Source: Farysia itapuensis (taxonomy: Eukaryota; Basidiomycota; Ustilaginomycetes; Ustilaginales; Ustilaginaceae). Taken from it: a stretch of DNA of 64,000 nt. The notes beneath the pieces are model-generated. The model saw only the letters and a program-made list of their open reading frames with translations. It had not been told where the DNA came from and ran no database searches. The stretch is taken from the NCBI GenBank assembly GCA_023212645.1, contig JALBYC010000004.1, positions 186,001-250,000 of the forward strand, in the 5' to 3' direction. The first letter of the stretch is position 1, and every line of letters begins with the position of its first letter. Position numbers and translations under genes: made by a program. This document shows, in pieces, positions 37,542-46,800 of the stretch.

Positions 37542-39398
37542 TTAAAAGTCGTAATCTTCTGCACGACTACTGGTGAAGTGCGCGGAAGGGTGTGACTGTC
37601 GAGACTGCTGTGATCGGACATTTGCGTGTGGGTGCGAATGAGATGCACGGGTATCAAGCTCCACCTCGAGACTTGCATTAGGCGTTACAAGTGTTTGCTT
37701 TTGGGCAGCAGCAGTAGACGGGGAGCCGGCATTTGATGCGGCAAGCCCCCTCTGACGAAGAGAAGATAGACCTCCGAATTTTGGCTTGGTGGCCGAAGGG
37801 GACGAAGTTGGTTTCGGTGAGGTTTCCTTGTTCGCAGCAGCTGGACGAGAACGTTGCTCAACAGTCGGGGCTGCTGCTGCTTCGAGTGTTGATGACTTTC
37901 GTGTGTCTGAATCCATGTTTTTGGGCGGCTTCGTTCGCCGCTCACTAACACCACCCTCGACGTCAAGATGCAGCGTTTCGATGACCAGCCTTTTCCTGCG
38001 GACCTTGAAGGCCAGGTTGTTTTCGCCGCCTCCCGCCCCTCCATCTCCTACCGGGCTCGCATTGTCTCCTGCACCTCCTCTCGATTGTGAAGGAGCAGCT
38101 GCACCTGCGCCCATACCTCGCAAGACAGAAGCTCGGATAGATGGGTTGGTAAGTGTGCCAATCGCAGGCGTCTTGAGAACTTTGAGTGCGCCTGTGTAAG
38201 CGCTGAAGGCACTTCGAAGTGAAGGCGATGGCGCAAATGCACTCATTGAGATTGCTGCATCCACCGTGTGCACAAGCCTATGGACCAAATTCGGACTGAA
38301 GCTGCCTGCTGAGCTAGAAGAAAGCGAGGAGAGGAGAGAAGAAGACAGTGTGACAACGGCTATTGCCGGGATGGCCGTAGAATTCGGGTCGCTCGGCAGG
38401 GCAAGGTTGCGCAGCAAGCACTTCAGCTTGTGCAAGAATCGAATGACCTCGATCTCCACACGCTGACCTCTGGCCACTCGCCAGAAAGGGGAGCCAAGCG
38501 CTCGGATCGATATACGCAACACTGGTTGCGGAGCCGGTGCGGACAAAGCACCTGCCGCTCCTGCGGCCTGTGCTTGCTGTCTGCATCTTTGCGCAGCTGA
38601 TTCAATCTGCTGGAAAGCTTGCTCGTAGGTGCTTTGGTGAGAGCGAAAGTCCTCAACATCCGAAATGTTCAAGTCACCGTCTTGTCGCGCTTTTTGCAGC
38701 AGTCGTGGCGAGATGTGTTTGCTCAGGTCGAAGGTATTGCAGAAAGGTTGCTCAGCTTCGGCTGATTTTGCGGAGCTTGAGGAGACAGTGGTGCTGAATT
38801 GCTTCATACGTTCGTAGCGCCACGCAATTTTCATCTCACGTTCTCGCTGTGCGGATAGCGGAGGAGCACCAAGGTCTGGGTCTGCTTCGTCGTCTCCACC
38901 ATCCGGGACAGTGTCGAGCTGATCCGAAGGTCCTGTTTGCGTGTCGTCGGCGGAAGTTGCCGACTCGAGGTGAGAGAGTGCAGCAAGCTGCTGCTCATCA
39001 ATATCACCAGCTCTTGCCATGAGACCCTGAACAAACGAAGATCCGCCTTCGCTAACGACGACGCCATGGTGACGAGCTGCAATCCCTTGCGCGATAGAGT
39101 AGGCGAGCAAAAGCTCTACGTACGGCTCTGCTGCACTGCGAGCAACGTGGTCAGTCTCGGCAGCTGAAGAGAGTGTGGATGAAGTAGCACCAATTTGCGC
39201 AGCTGACTGCGCGGCAGTGCCTGTAGCGGGAAGAAGGGCCAAGACAGAGCCTGAGGATAGACCACCTCCGGACAAGATGTCGTCGAGAGCTGATACACCC
39301 GTTGATATCAGCGGCACTGGCGAAGAGAACGAAGAAGGTCGAACGCCAGCCGGTAGCGCCGATACCACTGTTGCGCCACGCCTTTTGAACGAGGACAT
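37542..39398 (-). CDS. ELP4: ELP4, Elongator complex subunit 4
   Basis: 618 aa from ATG 39398. PAXNEB/RecA-like fold protein. It opens MSSFKRRG; then PLISTGVSALDDILSGGGL, a segment shared by Elp4 proteins; then EPYVELLLAYSIAQG; then the conserved MKIAWRYERM and CNTFDLSKHISP. Later strands include LRNLALPSD, AIPAIAVVTLSSSLL and the GLLKVLKT-like LKVLKTPAIGTL. Elp4-6 form a hexameric ring that helps Elongator modify wobble uridines of tRNA. The C-terminal 130 residues are disordered and end in an acidic AEDYDF. Frame extension to a GTG at 39500 is not used. Longer than yeast Elp4 (456 aa) through Ser/Ala/Gly-rich inserts. Confidence 0.92.
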   Translation of the reverse strand: MSSFKRRGATVVSALPAGVRPSSFSSPVPLISTGVSALDDILSGGGLSSGSVLALLPATGTAAQSAAQIGATSSTLSSAAETDHVARSAAEPYVELLLAYSIAQGIAARHHGVVVSEGGSSFVQGLMARAGDIDEQQLAALSHLESATSADDTQTGPSDQLDTVPDGGDDEADPDLGAPPLSAQREREMKIAWRYERMKQFSTTVSSSSAKSAEAEQPFCNTFDLSKHISPRLLQKARQDGDLNISDVEDFRSHQSTYEQAFQQIESAAQRCRQQAQAAGAAGALSAPAPQPVLRISIRALGSPFWRVARGQRVEIEVIRFLHKLKCLLRNLALPSDPNSTAIPAIAVVTLSSSLLSSLSSSSAGSFSPNLVHRLVHTVDAAISMSAFAPSPSLRSAFSAYTGALKVLKTPAIGTLTNPSIRASVLRGMGAGAAAPSQSRGGAGDNASPVGDGGAGGGENNLAFKVRRKRLVIETLHLDVEGGVSERRTKPPKNMDSDTRKSSTLEAAAAPTVEQRSRPAAANKETSPKPTSSPSATKPKFGGLSSLRQRGLAASNAGSPSTAAAQKQTLVTPNASLEVELDTRASHSHPHANVRSQQSRQSHPSAHFTSSRAEDYDF

Positions 39399-39767
39399 TG
39401 CTCGGCCGCGGCTGTCCAGCTGGTAGCTCCCGCTCTCGCGCTCCGCAGGTGAAACTCTCGTTCGGCGTTTCCGTTCTTTCCGGAAGAACCGAAGGAACAC
39501 ATTCTTGATGTTTTCGACGTTTCGCTGTTGCGACTCGTACCTCTAACATTTCACAGACAAAAATGCCAACTTCTGAAAAAATAAGCAGTGGGAAAAGGTG
39601 GAATCGACTATTCCCCCCGCTCGAAACATCATTTTGCCCGCCTTCGACGCCTACTTTTGGGTGAGAGATTGGGGGACCTAGCCAGCCATTGTGACTTTTC
39701 GACTATATCATTTTTCCAACTCTGCGCGATTTTGTTTATAGAATGTTAGAGTGCCCTGGAAGTGCGG

Positions 39768-39783
39768 CGCCGGCGCGCCGGCG
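39768..39783. repeat. Perfect 16-bp GC palindrome
   Basis: CGCCGGCGCGCCGGCG equals its own reverse complement and contains CCGG and GGCGCGCC cores. It stands in an otherwise AT-balanced promoter region. It could be a dyad binding site (for example for a Zn2Cys6 dimer) or a chance GC run; no function is shown. Confidence 0.8.
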
Positions 39784-40082
39784 ATTTACGAATTTACTCT
39801 ACCCCAAGTCCGCAATTCACCGGTCCCGCTTGCAAGGTGCACAGAGCCATGCTTTCAGCTCGCAGACAATCGCCACGGCAATGACCAGTCAGGTCGGCGT
39901 CCTACTGAGACAACAGCACTGCCAGCCACAAGTTCGGCCATGTTCCGTTATCTTTGCGTGGAGAAACGCAAGATTGCAAGCGCACCCACGTGAAGGGCGG
40001 CTGGAGAAGCCAGTGACCTCCACCGCCACCTCCACCAAGCGCACAACGGCCCGCCGGTCTCTACTCCACAGAAGTATATGCA

Positions 40083-40088
40083 TATAAA
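40083..40088 (+). promoter_or_regulatory. TATA box of the aldo-keto reductase gene
   Basis: TATAAA within a TATATGCATATAAACC context, 63 bases upstream of the ATG at 40151. Placement fits a compact fungal TATA promoter, common in inducible detoxification genes. Confidence 0.55.
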
Positions 40089-40150
40089 CCTCGTATACCT
40101 CCCTATCTGGCTTTTCCTACTCGATTCGGCAATAAACTGGTGCTGCTAAA

Positions 40151-41185
40151 ATGACTACCAACGCTGCCAAGTCAAACCTCAAAGTCGTCTTTGGATGCAT
40201 GACCTTTGGCGCTGAAGGCGCTGAACAGGCTCGTGTTCATGATCTGTCGCAATGCAGCAAGATTCTGGACATTTTTGCCAATTATGGTCACAAAGAGCTC
40301 GACACTGCGCGAATGTACGGTCAAGGCAGCTCTGAAGACTACCTTCGTCAGCTCGGTGTTACCAACCCAGGAAGTAGCAACAAGCACAACTTCCAAATCG
40401 CGACCAAGTCGTTCCCCAGCGCAAGGAATCCCAACTTCCCAGCAAAGGACAAGTACACGCACGAAGCTGCTGACATTCACCGATGCATCGACGACAGTCT
40501 CAAAGCTTTAGGTACCAAGCAGGTTGATCTGTTCTACCTGCACGCTCCTGATCGTCAAGTTGAATTGAAGGAAACCTTGCAGGCTGTCAACGAGGTTTAC
40601 CAGGCCGGCAAGTTCAAGCGCTTCGGTATTAGCAACTACAAGGCCGAGGAGGTTGAGCAGATGGTCCAGATTGCTACCGAAAACAACTGGGTCAAGCCCT
40701 CTGTGTACCAAGGTCTGTACAACGCTATCACACGCTCTGCTGAGCCTGAGTTGTTCCCTGTTCTCCGAAAACACAACATGTCCTACTATGCCTATAACCC
40801 CCTCGGCGGTGGCTTCTTCACCGGCGCGCACTCCAAAGACGCGTCAGTTGAAGCGGGATCCAGGTTTGATCCGAAGCGAGCACAGGGACAGATGTACCGC
40901 GCACGCTATTGGAACGATACCTACTTCAACGCCTTGGAGCAGATCAAGCCCGTGGCAGAGAAGCACAATGTGACGCTTGCCGAAGTTGCCCTCCGCTGGA
41001 TGATGCACCACTCAATGCTCAAGAGAGAGCTCGGAGACGCCGCCATCATCGGCGCAAGCTCGACAAACCACATCGAGACGAATCTCAAAGACTTTGAAAA
41101 GGGCCCACTCGACAAAGAGATTGTGGACGCAGTCGACAAAGCTTGGGAAGTGGTCAAGCCCAATGCACCTGCCTACCATCACTAA
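40151..41185 (+). CDS. Aldo-keto reductase, AKR7 (aldehyde reductase) type
   Basis: 344 aa, a full-length (alpha/beta)8 NADPH-dependent reductase. The catalytic tetrad is visible: D51 and Y56 in LDTARMYGQG, K86 in IATKSF and H131 in FYLHAPD. Also typical of the AKR7 group are GCMTFG near the start, FGISNY, PSVYQGLYNA, YNPLGGGFFTG and the C-terminal IIGASSTNHIE. Members reduce reactive aldehydes (dialdehydes, succinic semialdehyde). The physiological substrate here is unknown. A cytosolic single-exon gene with its own TATA box; converges on the sugar transporter gene with about 120 bases between stops. Confidence 0.92.
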   Translation: MTTNAAKSNLKVVFGCMTFGAEGAEQARVHDLSQCSKILDIFANYGHKELDTARMYGQGSSEDYLRQLGVTNPGSSNKHNFQIATKSFPSARNPNFPAKDKYTHEAADIHRCIDDSLKALGTKQVDLFYLHAPDRQVELKETLQAVNEVYQAGKFKRFGISNYKAEEVEQMVQIATENNWVKPSVYQGLYNAITRSAEPELFPVLRKHNMSYYAYNPLGGGFFTGAHSKDASVEAGSRFDPKRAQGQMYRARYWNDTYFNALEQIKPVAEKHNVTLAEVALRWMMHHSMLKRELGDAAIIGASSTNHIETNLKDFEKGPLDKEIVDAVDKAWEVVKPNAPAYHH

Positions 41186-41303
41186 GCTACACTCATCAGC
41201 ACAGACAAGAAGTTGCAATGCTATGCCCTTAATCGTTGAATTAGTTTAATTGTGAGAACGTGTGCGTGACGTGCACACGTTGCCAAAGTCCAGGCCCTTT
41301 CAA

Positions 41304-43486
41304 TCATTGACCCCGAAAGTTACTGCGGGCTCTGTCCGGGTCGTCGTCGTCATCGTCCAGAATGAAGCGGCTATCTACATCGAGCGAGCGGTTGTAGTCC
41401 GCTAAGAAAGGGTCTTCGCCATCGTCATCGTCGTCTTTGCCGGGCCCTCGCATCTGCTCTGCTTGTGTTAGCTGGTTTGCTGACCGACGCCGTGACCCAG
41501 ACGGCAGTTCTTCCAACGGAATCGCTGGTTCTCGCTGATTGAAAGGGCCAAGTTCCTAGTGTTCATCTCTTCTTACTTCTTCGTAAAGACTTCGATCAGG
41601 CGTCGCACTCTTCCGCCCAAACAGTCGATTGAGGAAGGATAGAGGGCCGCCGCCAAGACCAAAGTAAGACTGCGCCGCCCTCTGCTCCTCGGCGGCCACT
41701 CTGGCGGCGACCGCTCTTGCCGCTCGCTCTTCTTCTGACTGAAAACGAGGATGGCTTGAGATGGATCGTCGAAGAGGTCGTGGCGAGAAATTCTCCTGCT
41801 CGTGATCGCTAGCCTCGCGCTGCTGAGTTTCGTCATCGTCATCGTCGTCTTGGGGAACGTTGATTTCGTCGCCGAACAACGCTCCAATCTCTTCCAGAGG
41901 CACTCCAGCGGTCTCCGGGTAGCCGAAGAAAACGATGACGAAGGAACAGGCGCAGAAGAAGGCGAAGATCAAGTACAATCGCCATTGTATAAGCTCCAGC
42001 AGCACCGGACTTGCCTCGCCTGTAACAGGGAGAAAGTCGTCAGCATCAATACGCAAAAGTTACTGCGAGACTCAAGGTACTTACCAACGATGTAGTTAAA
42101 GGCCCAATTCACTGCGGTTGACATGGAAGCACCTTTGGCACGGAAAGCCAAAGGCATAATCTCCGGGGGGTACAGCCAGGGAATGGGACCCCAACTGTAG
42201 CCAAACGCGGCGTTGTAGACGATGATACAGACGACGACAGCACGTGGGGTATAATCTCGATCGAGATAGCTGAAGTAGCCGCAGAGAGATAGTGACAAGC
42301 CACAGATGACAGCACCTGAGAGCAAAATGGTTCGTCTGCCCCAGAGATCGACCAGGAACCAGGTGGGAACGGTGGAAAAGACGTAGATGATGCCGTTAAT
42401 GCCACTCATTAGGATGGCATCCCTTCCGATCCAGCCCGCAGATTCGAAGACTAGCGGACCAAAGTAGCTGACTAGGTTAATGCCGTTTAGTTGCGCGCAC
42501 ATCTGCGATGACATGGCGATCAAAGTCCGATATCGATACTGAGTGAACATGCGAGCATAAGAGTTGTTTCCCTGCTTGCGCAAGTAAAGCACGTTCTCCT
42601 TGATCTCGCGAAATTCGAGTTTGGCGCGTGGCTCGGTGGGGTCCCCACGTCCGTGAAGATCGGCTAGGACTCGCATGCCTTCCTCGTCCCGGTCTTGATC
42701 CAGCAACCATCTTGGAGACTCGGGCAAGAGAATTGATCCAAAGGCTAGAGTCATTCCAATCACGACCTGGAGGCTTAAAGGTAGTCTCCAAGAGATGTCA
42801 CTTTCGATAAAGGAACAGAAGTAGTCCACCCAGACGCTGCTGGCATAGCCAATGACATTGCCTGTGAACTCGATGCAGGCTAGCTTGCCCCGATTTTCGG
42901 CAGGGGAGATCTCTGATTGATATGTCGGCACAATCATACTTAGCACACCCACTCCAAGACCAGAGATGACACGTCCGATGAGCATGCTCTCAAAGCCATT
43001 GGTAACAGTCTGGATAGCACCGCCGATGGAGAACAAGATAGCGCCCCATAGAAGCGTGTTTTTGCGACCAAAGATGTCCGCGAGACGACCGCAAGCTAGA
43101 CTGGTGACAAGCGCGCCGAGCTCCAGGACGGCAACAAGGGTGCCGATCTCGTAGGACGTCGGATGATGGAAGTACGCTTTGAAGTAAGGCCCGGTAATGA
43201 TACCAGACATGACGCCCTGATCGTAGCCAAATAGGAAGACACCCAAAGAGGCAAAGCAAGTAACGAAGAGCATCAAGCCGTCGCCTTTGATGCCGACCTT
43301 TGCTAGAGGAGATGCATTGCCTTCCGTTGTCAAGACGGGAGCCCGAATACTCCCAATTGTGCGGACTGAGTCATCAGTGAGCGTGCGTTGTCTATACTGA
43401 TGAGGTCCATGACCATTACCGTGCATTGGTTGAGATTGACCAGCTTCCGACGATCGGCGAGGCTGATGTTTATTGTTGGACGTCAT
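41304..43486 (-). CDS. MFS sugar transporter with acidic C-terminal tail, three exons
   Basis: Exon 1 is 43486-42085. Intron 1 is 42084-42020 (GTAAGT, branch TGCTGACG, acceptor TTACAG), which is secure because it cuts helix 11-12 and the frame rejoins. Exon 2 is 42019-41577. Intron 2 (proposed) is 41576-41535 (GTAAGA...AATCAG, only 42 nt). Exon 3 is 41534-41304. The product is about 691 aa. Sugar-porter signatures are present: GRLADIFGRKN, PESPRWL, DLWGRR and PETAGVPLEEI. Helix 12 lies in exon 2. The tail after it is very long and acidic (two Asp runs) and Arg/Ala-rich. If intron 2 is not used, the protein ends at 41556 with 621 aa. The downstream frame continues the same acidic composition, which favours splicing. 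Substrate unknown; hexoses or related polyols are likely. Divergent from the septation kinase. Confidence 0.85.
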
Positions 43487-43896
43487 GGCCGGGCCATATG
43501 GGCTCGTCTTACAGCCTCGAGATTGACGTCAAGCGTGTCAAGTGGACAGCAAGGCCGCTTGATGGCCTTCGTATGACACTCTAAACGTGCCAGATCGTCC
43601 GGTTGAAAGGTGGAATATGGATGGCTGATTTGGTGGGGAAGTACGGTTGTCACGCCTGCCGTACGCGTGTGATCTGTGCACCTTTGCTAAATCGGGAATG
43701 TACGATGACGATACCCGATCGATGAGTGTTGATCTTTTGGGCTTGCCGAAACAAACACTCACTCCGTCCTACCTGCATGTCGATTATTACGATTACTCCC
43801 CCCTCATACGCCCACCACTCATACAATGTCAGCGTGAATCGTCATCACCACCAGTTCGATCTGCCACTCGGTCTCGCAAAAGGTCTGCCCTAGATA
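43487..43896. promoter_or_regulatory. Divergent promoter sugar transporter / septation kinase
   Basis: 410 bases between ATGs; CT-rich toward the kinase. No specific motif recognised. Confidence 0.4.
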
Positions 43897-46800
43897 ATGC
43901 ACTCTCCTATACCCGCGCTGACCGCGCCGCGGCCTGAAGCAATTCGCGACAATCTCTCATACAGTGATACCCCAGCCACACCGCCATACGCTGCTGAAAC
44001 CTCTTCGTCGCGTTCGAGTGTCACTTTTCCTCATCAAACCGTTCTTGCTAGCTCTACAGCAGCAACCAACATGCCTCTTCTCGATCAACGACGAAGGTCA
44101 GCCCCTATCGTTCATCCGGCAATGCAACAACATCCTCACATGCCGGACAAGATGCAGCGTGCCAGAATCGCATCTATATCTGAGCATTCTAACGCTCAAA
44201 GTCAAGCATCCACAACCGCTCCACACATGCTGCAGCAACGATCTCCCTCAGATCCTGCCCAAGGCGCTCGACAAGCCGGTCCCTCATCAGCGACACTTGG
44301 CCACTATCAGCTCGGGGACTGTTTAGGCCGAGGTGCCTTCGGATCAGTGTACAGAGGCCTCAATTGGACAACCGGAGAGACTGTGGCAGTCAAACAGATC
44401 CAGCTTGGCAAGATACCCAAGTCAGAACTGGGCGAAATCATGTCCGAGATCGACCTCCTCAAGAATCTCAAGCATCCCAACATTGTCAAGTACAAAGGCT
44501 CCGAAAAGACCAAGGACTTTCTCTACATCATTCTCGAGTATTGCGAGAATGGATCGCTGCACCACATCTGCAAGCGCTTCGGCAAGTTCCCTGAAGGTCT
44601 TGTCAGTGTCTACATCTCGCAAGTGCTGCAAGGACTCATCTACCTGCACGATCAAGGTGTGATCCATCGCGACATCAAAGGCGCCAACATTCTTACTACC
44701 AAGGATGGCTCCGTGAAGTTGGCAGACTTTGGTGTCGCCACGAAGACAGGCGCCATGAGTGACTATGCCGTTGTTGGCAGTCCGTATTGGATGGCTCCTG
44801 AAGTAATTGACCAGAGTGGAGCTACGACCGCCAGTGACATCTGGAGTGTAGGATGCGTTGTGGTCGAGTTGCTGCAAGGCAAGCCTCCATATCACTTTCT
44901 CGCTCCCATGCCTGCCTTGTTCCGCATCGTGCAGGATGATTGCCCACCCTTGCCAGAGGGAGCGTCTCCCGTCGTAAAAGACTTTCTTCTCCATTGCTTC
45001 CAGAAAGATGCCAATCTGAGGGTTTCCGCTCGAAAGCTGCTGCGGCATCCCTGGATGGTGAGTGCGCGCAAGCAACTCGAACAGCTGAAGAGTGGTGGAT
45101 CTGTCAGACTTGGCGACGCCATCAAAACCACGCACGAAGAAGCCGTCAAGAGCGTGCGAGAATGGAACCAGGCTCTGGAAAAGCCACCAAAACCAGCTGT
45201 CGTTCGCAGCGTCGAGGCGGAAACTGTCCGAGCCTCTCTGCAACCCAGCTTGAGAAGGGTAACTGGCACTATTGCTGACATGAGCACCGCCAAGCCTCTG
45301 CCGCGAAAGGGTCGCACAGGTAGCCGACCTACACTCCCTGCGGATTTCAGTCCACCTCCAGCAACACGTAGCAATAGACCAGCGGTCAGAACGTCATCAC
45401 AACTTGCATGCACAGACAACTCGCCTGTAGCGGACAGCACACCATCCCTCCGACCAGAAAAACCCGCTTCTTCGGCTAGATCCAACGGTATCACGGGAGT
45501 GGTCGTCCCACTCGCTGGTGCCGCACCTGCGACATCCTTGATGGATCAACGTACCAAGCTAGCGAACCTTCAGAAAGCCGAAAAGCAGACCGACACTTGG
45601 GACGACGATTTCGAAGAAGGTATCACAAATACTAAGATTGCTGCTCTCGAGAGAGGCTCGACACCTGACATCGATGCTGATTCCGCGACCAAGTCTGAAA
45701 TCGATGGCCAAGCAGCAGCCCAGCTTTTTGACGCGAGAACCATCCGTCCCACTAGCAGCTCCAAGCCCAAGGAAAGCTCATCAGCTCAAGTGAAGAGCAA
45801 GAAAGATGTTAGGGATGTGCTCGCAGACTTCAGCGCCAACGACGATGACGATTACTCCGACATCATTGCGGATGAAGACGATGTCCAGCTTGGTCAACGG
45901 ATCCAGAATCTTCACATGCAGAACAGTGTCGGAAAACGTCTCTTCCATCCGGACGATCTCCGCCGCGTATCCAATGGTGCGGTCAAAGAAGCATTTCCCA
46001 GACCATCAGACCGCAGGAGTCTCTCGTCTTCAGAGGCTGTCCACTCAAGTCCGCAGTCGTCTTTACAGACGGAACTAGATCAAAGACGCAAACAAATGCG
46101 ACGGGCACTCGGAAAATACTCTGAGGATCACAGCGCAGAAGATTACTCGGATTTGTTTGACAAAGCTGAAGCCGACGAGAAGATTGGCGGAGCTTTTGGC
46201 AGTGGGAGCAAGCTGCAGCTCAGTGCCCGACTCTCGAACCGCTCGTGGCTTCGTGATGACGAGGCGGACGAGGACGATCCATTTGCTGAAGTCGACGAAG
46301 GTCTCAACGCCGAGGCCGATCTCGAGGCAAATGTGGCGCGAGATCAGCACGCTCGCATGTGCACGTTTGTCACCGATCTGGTGGAGTCTCTGGATCCGCA
46401 TGCATCCGAGGATGACTTGCTGCAGGTGTGCGAAGACATCGACGAGATCCTCACCGAGATGCCCGAGATGAAAGCTCAGCTGCTGAGCTCGCATGGTGCA
46501 CTTGCCCTAATACAGCTGCTCGAGGCGACCAAAGATCGCGAACTTGCCACGCGACTGCTCGGCATCCTGAATCTGATCATCTTTGAGGACCCAGAGGCGC
46601 AAGAGAGCCTGTGTCTGATTGGTGCAATTCCGGTCGTCATGACTTTTACCAGCAAGAAATGGCCCCACGATCTACGCTTGGAAGCAGCACATTTCGTGTT
46701 CGCCATGTGCTCGACTTCGCGACTGACCTTACAGTTCGTGCTTAGCTGCCGTGGCTTGCGCACACTGGTCAGTCTCATCGACGAAGACTACCACGAGCAG

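Larger units (their letters stand above)
39399..40150. promoter_or_regulatory. Divergent intergenic region ELP4 / aldo-keto reductase
   Basis: 752 bases. It holds a 16-base GC palindrome (39768-39783) and, on the right, the TATA box of the reductase gene. Short ORFs here (for example the frame at 39743-40087) have no recognisable content. Confidence 0.5.

Noticed and set aside
44422..45243. 273-codon minus-strand ORF inside the septation kinase
   Set aside because: Antisense of the kinase domain; composition follows from the sense codons.
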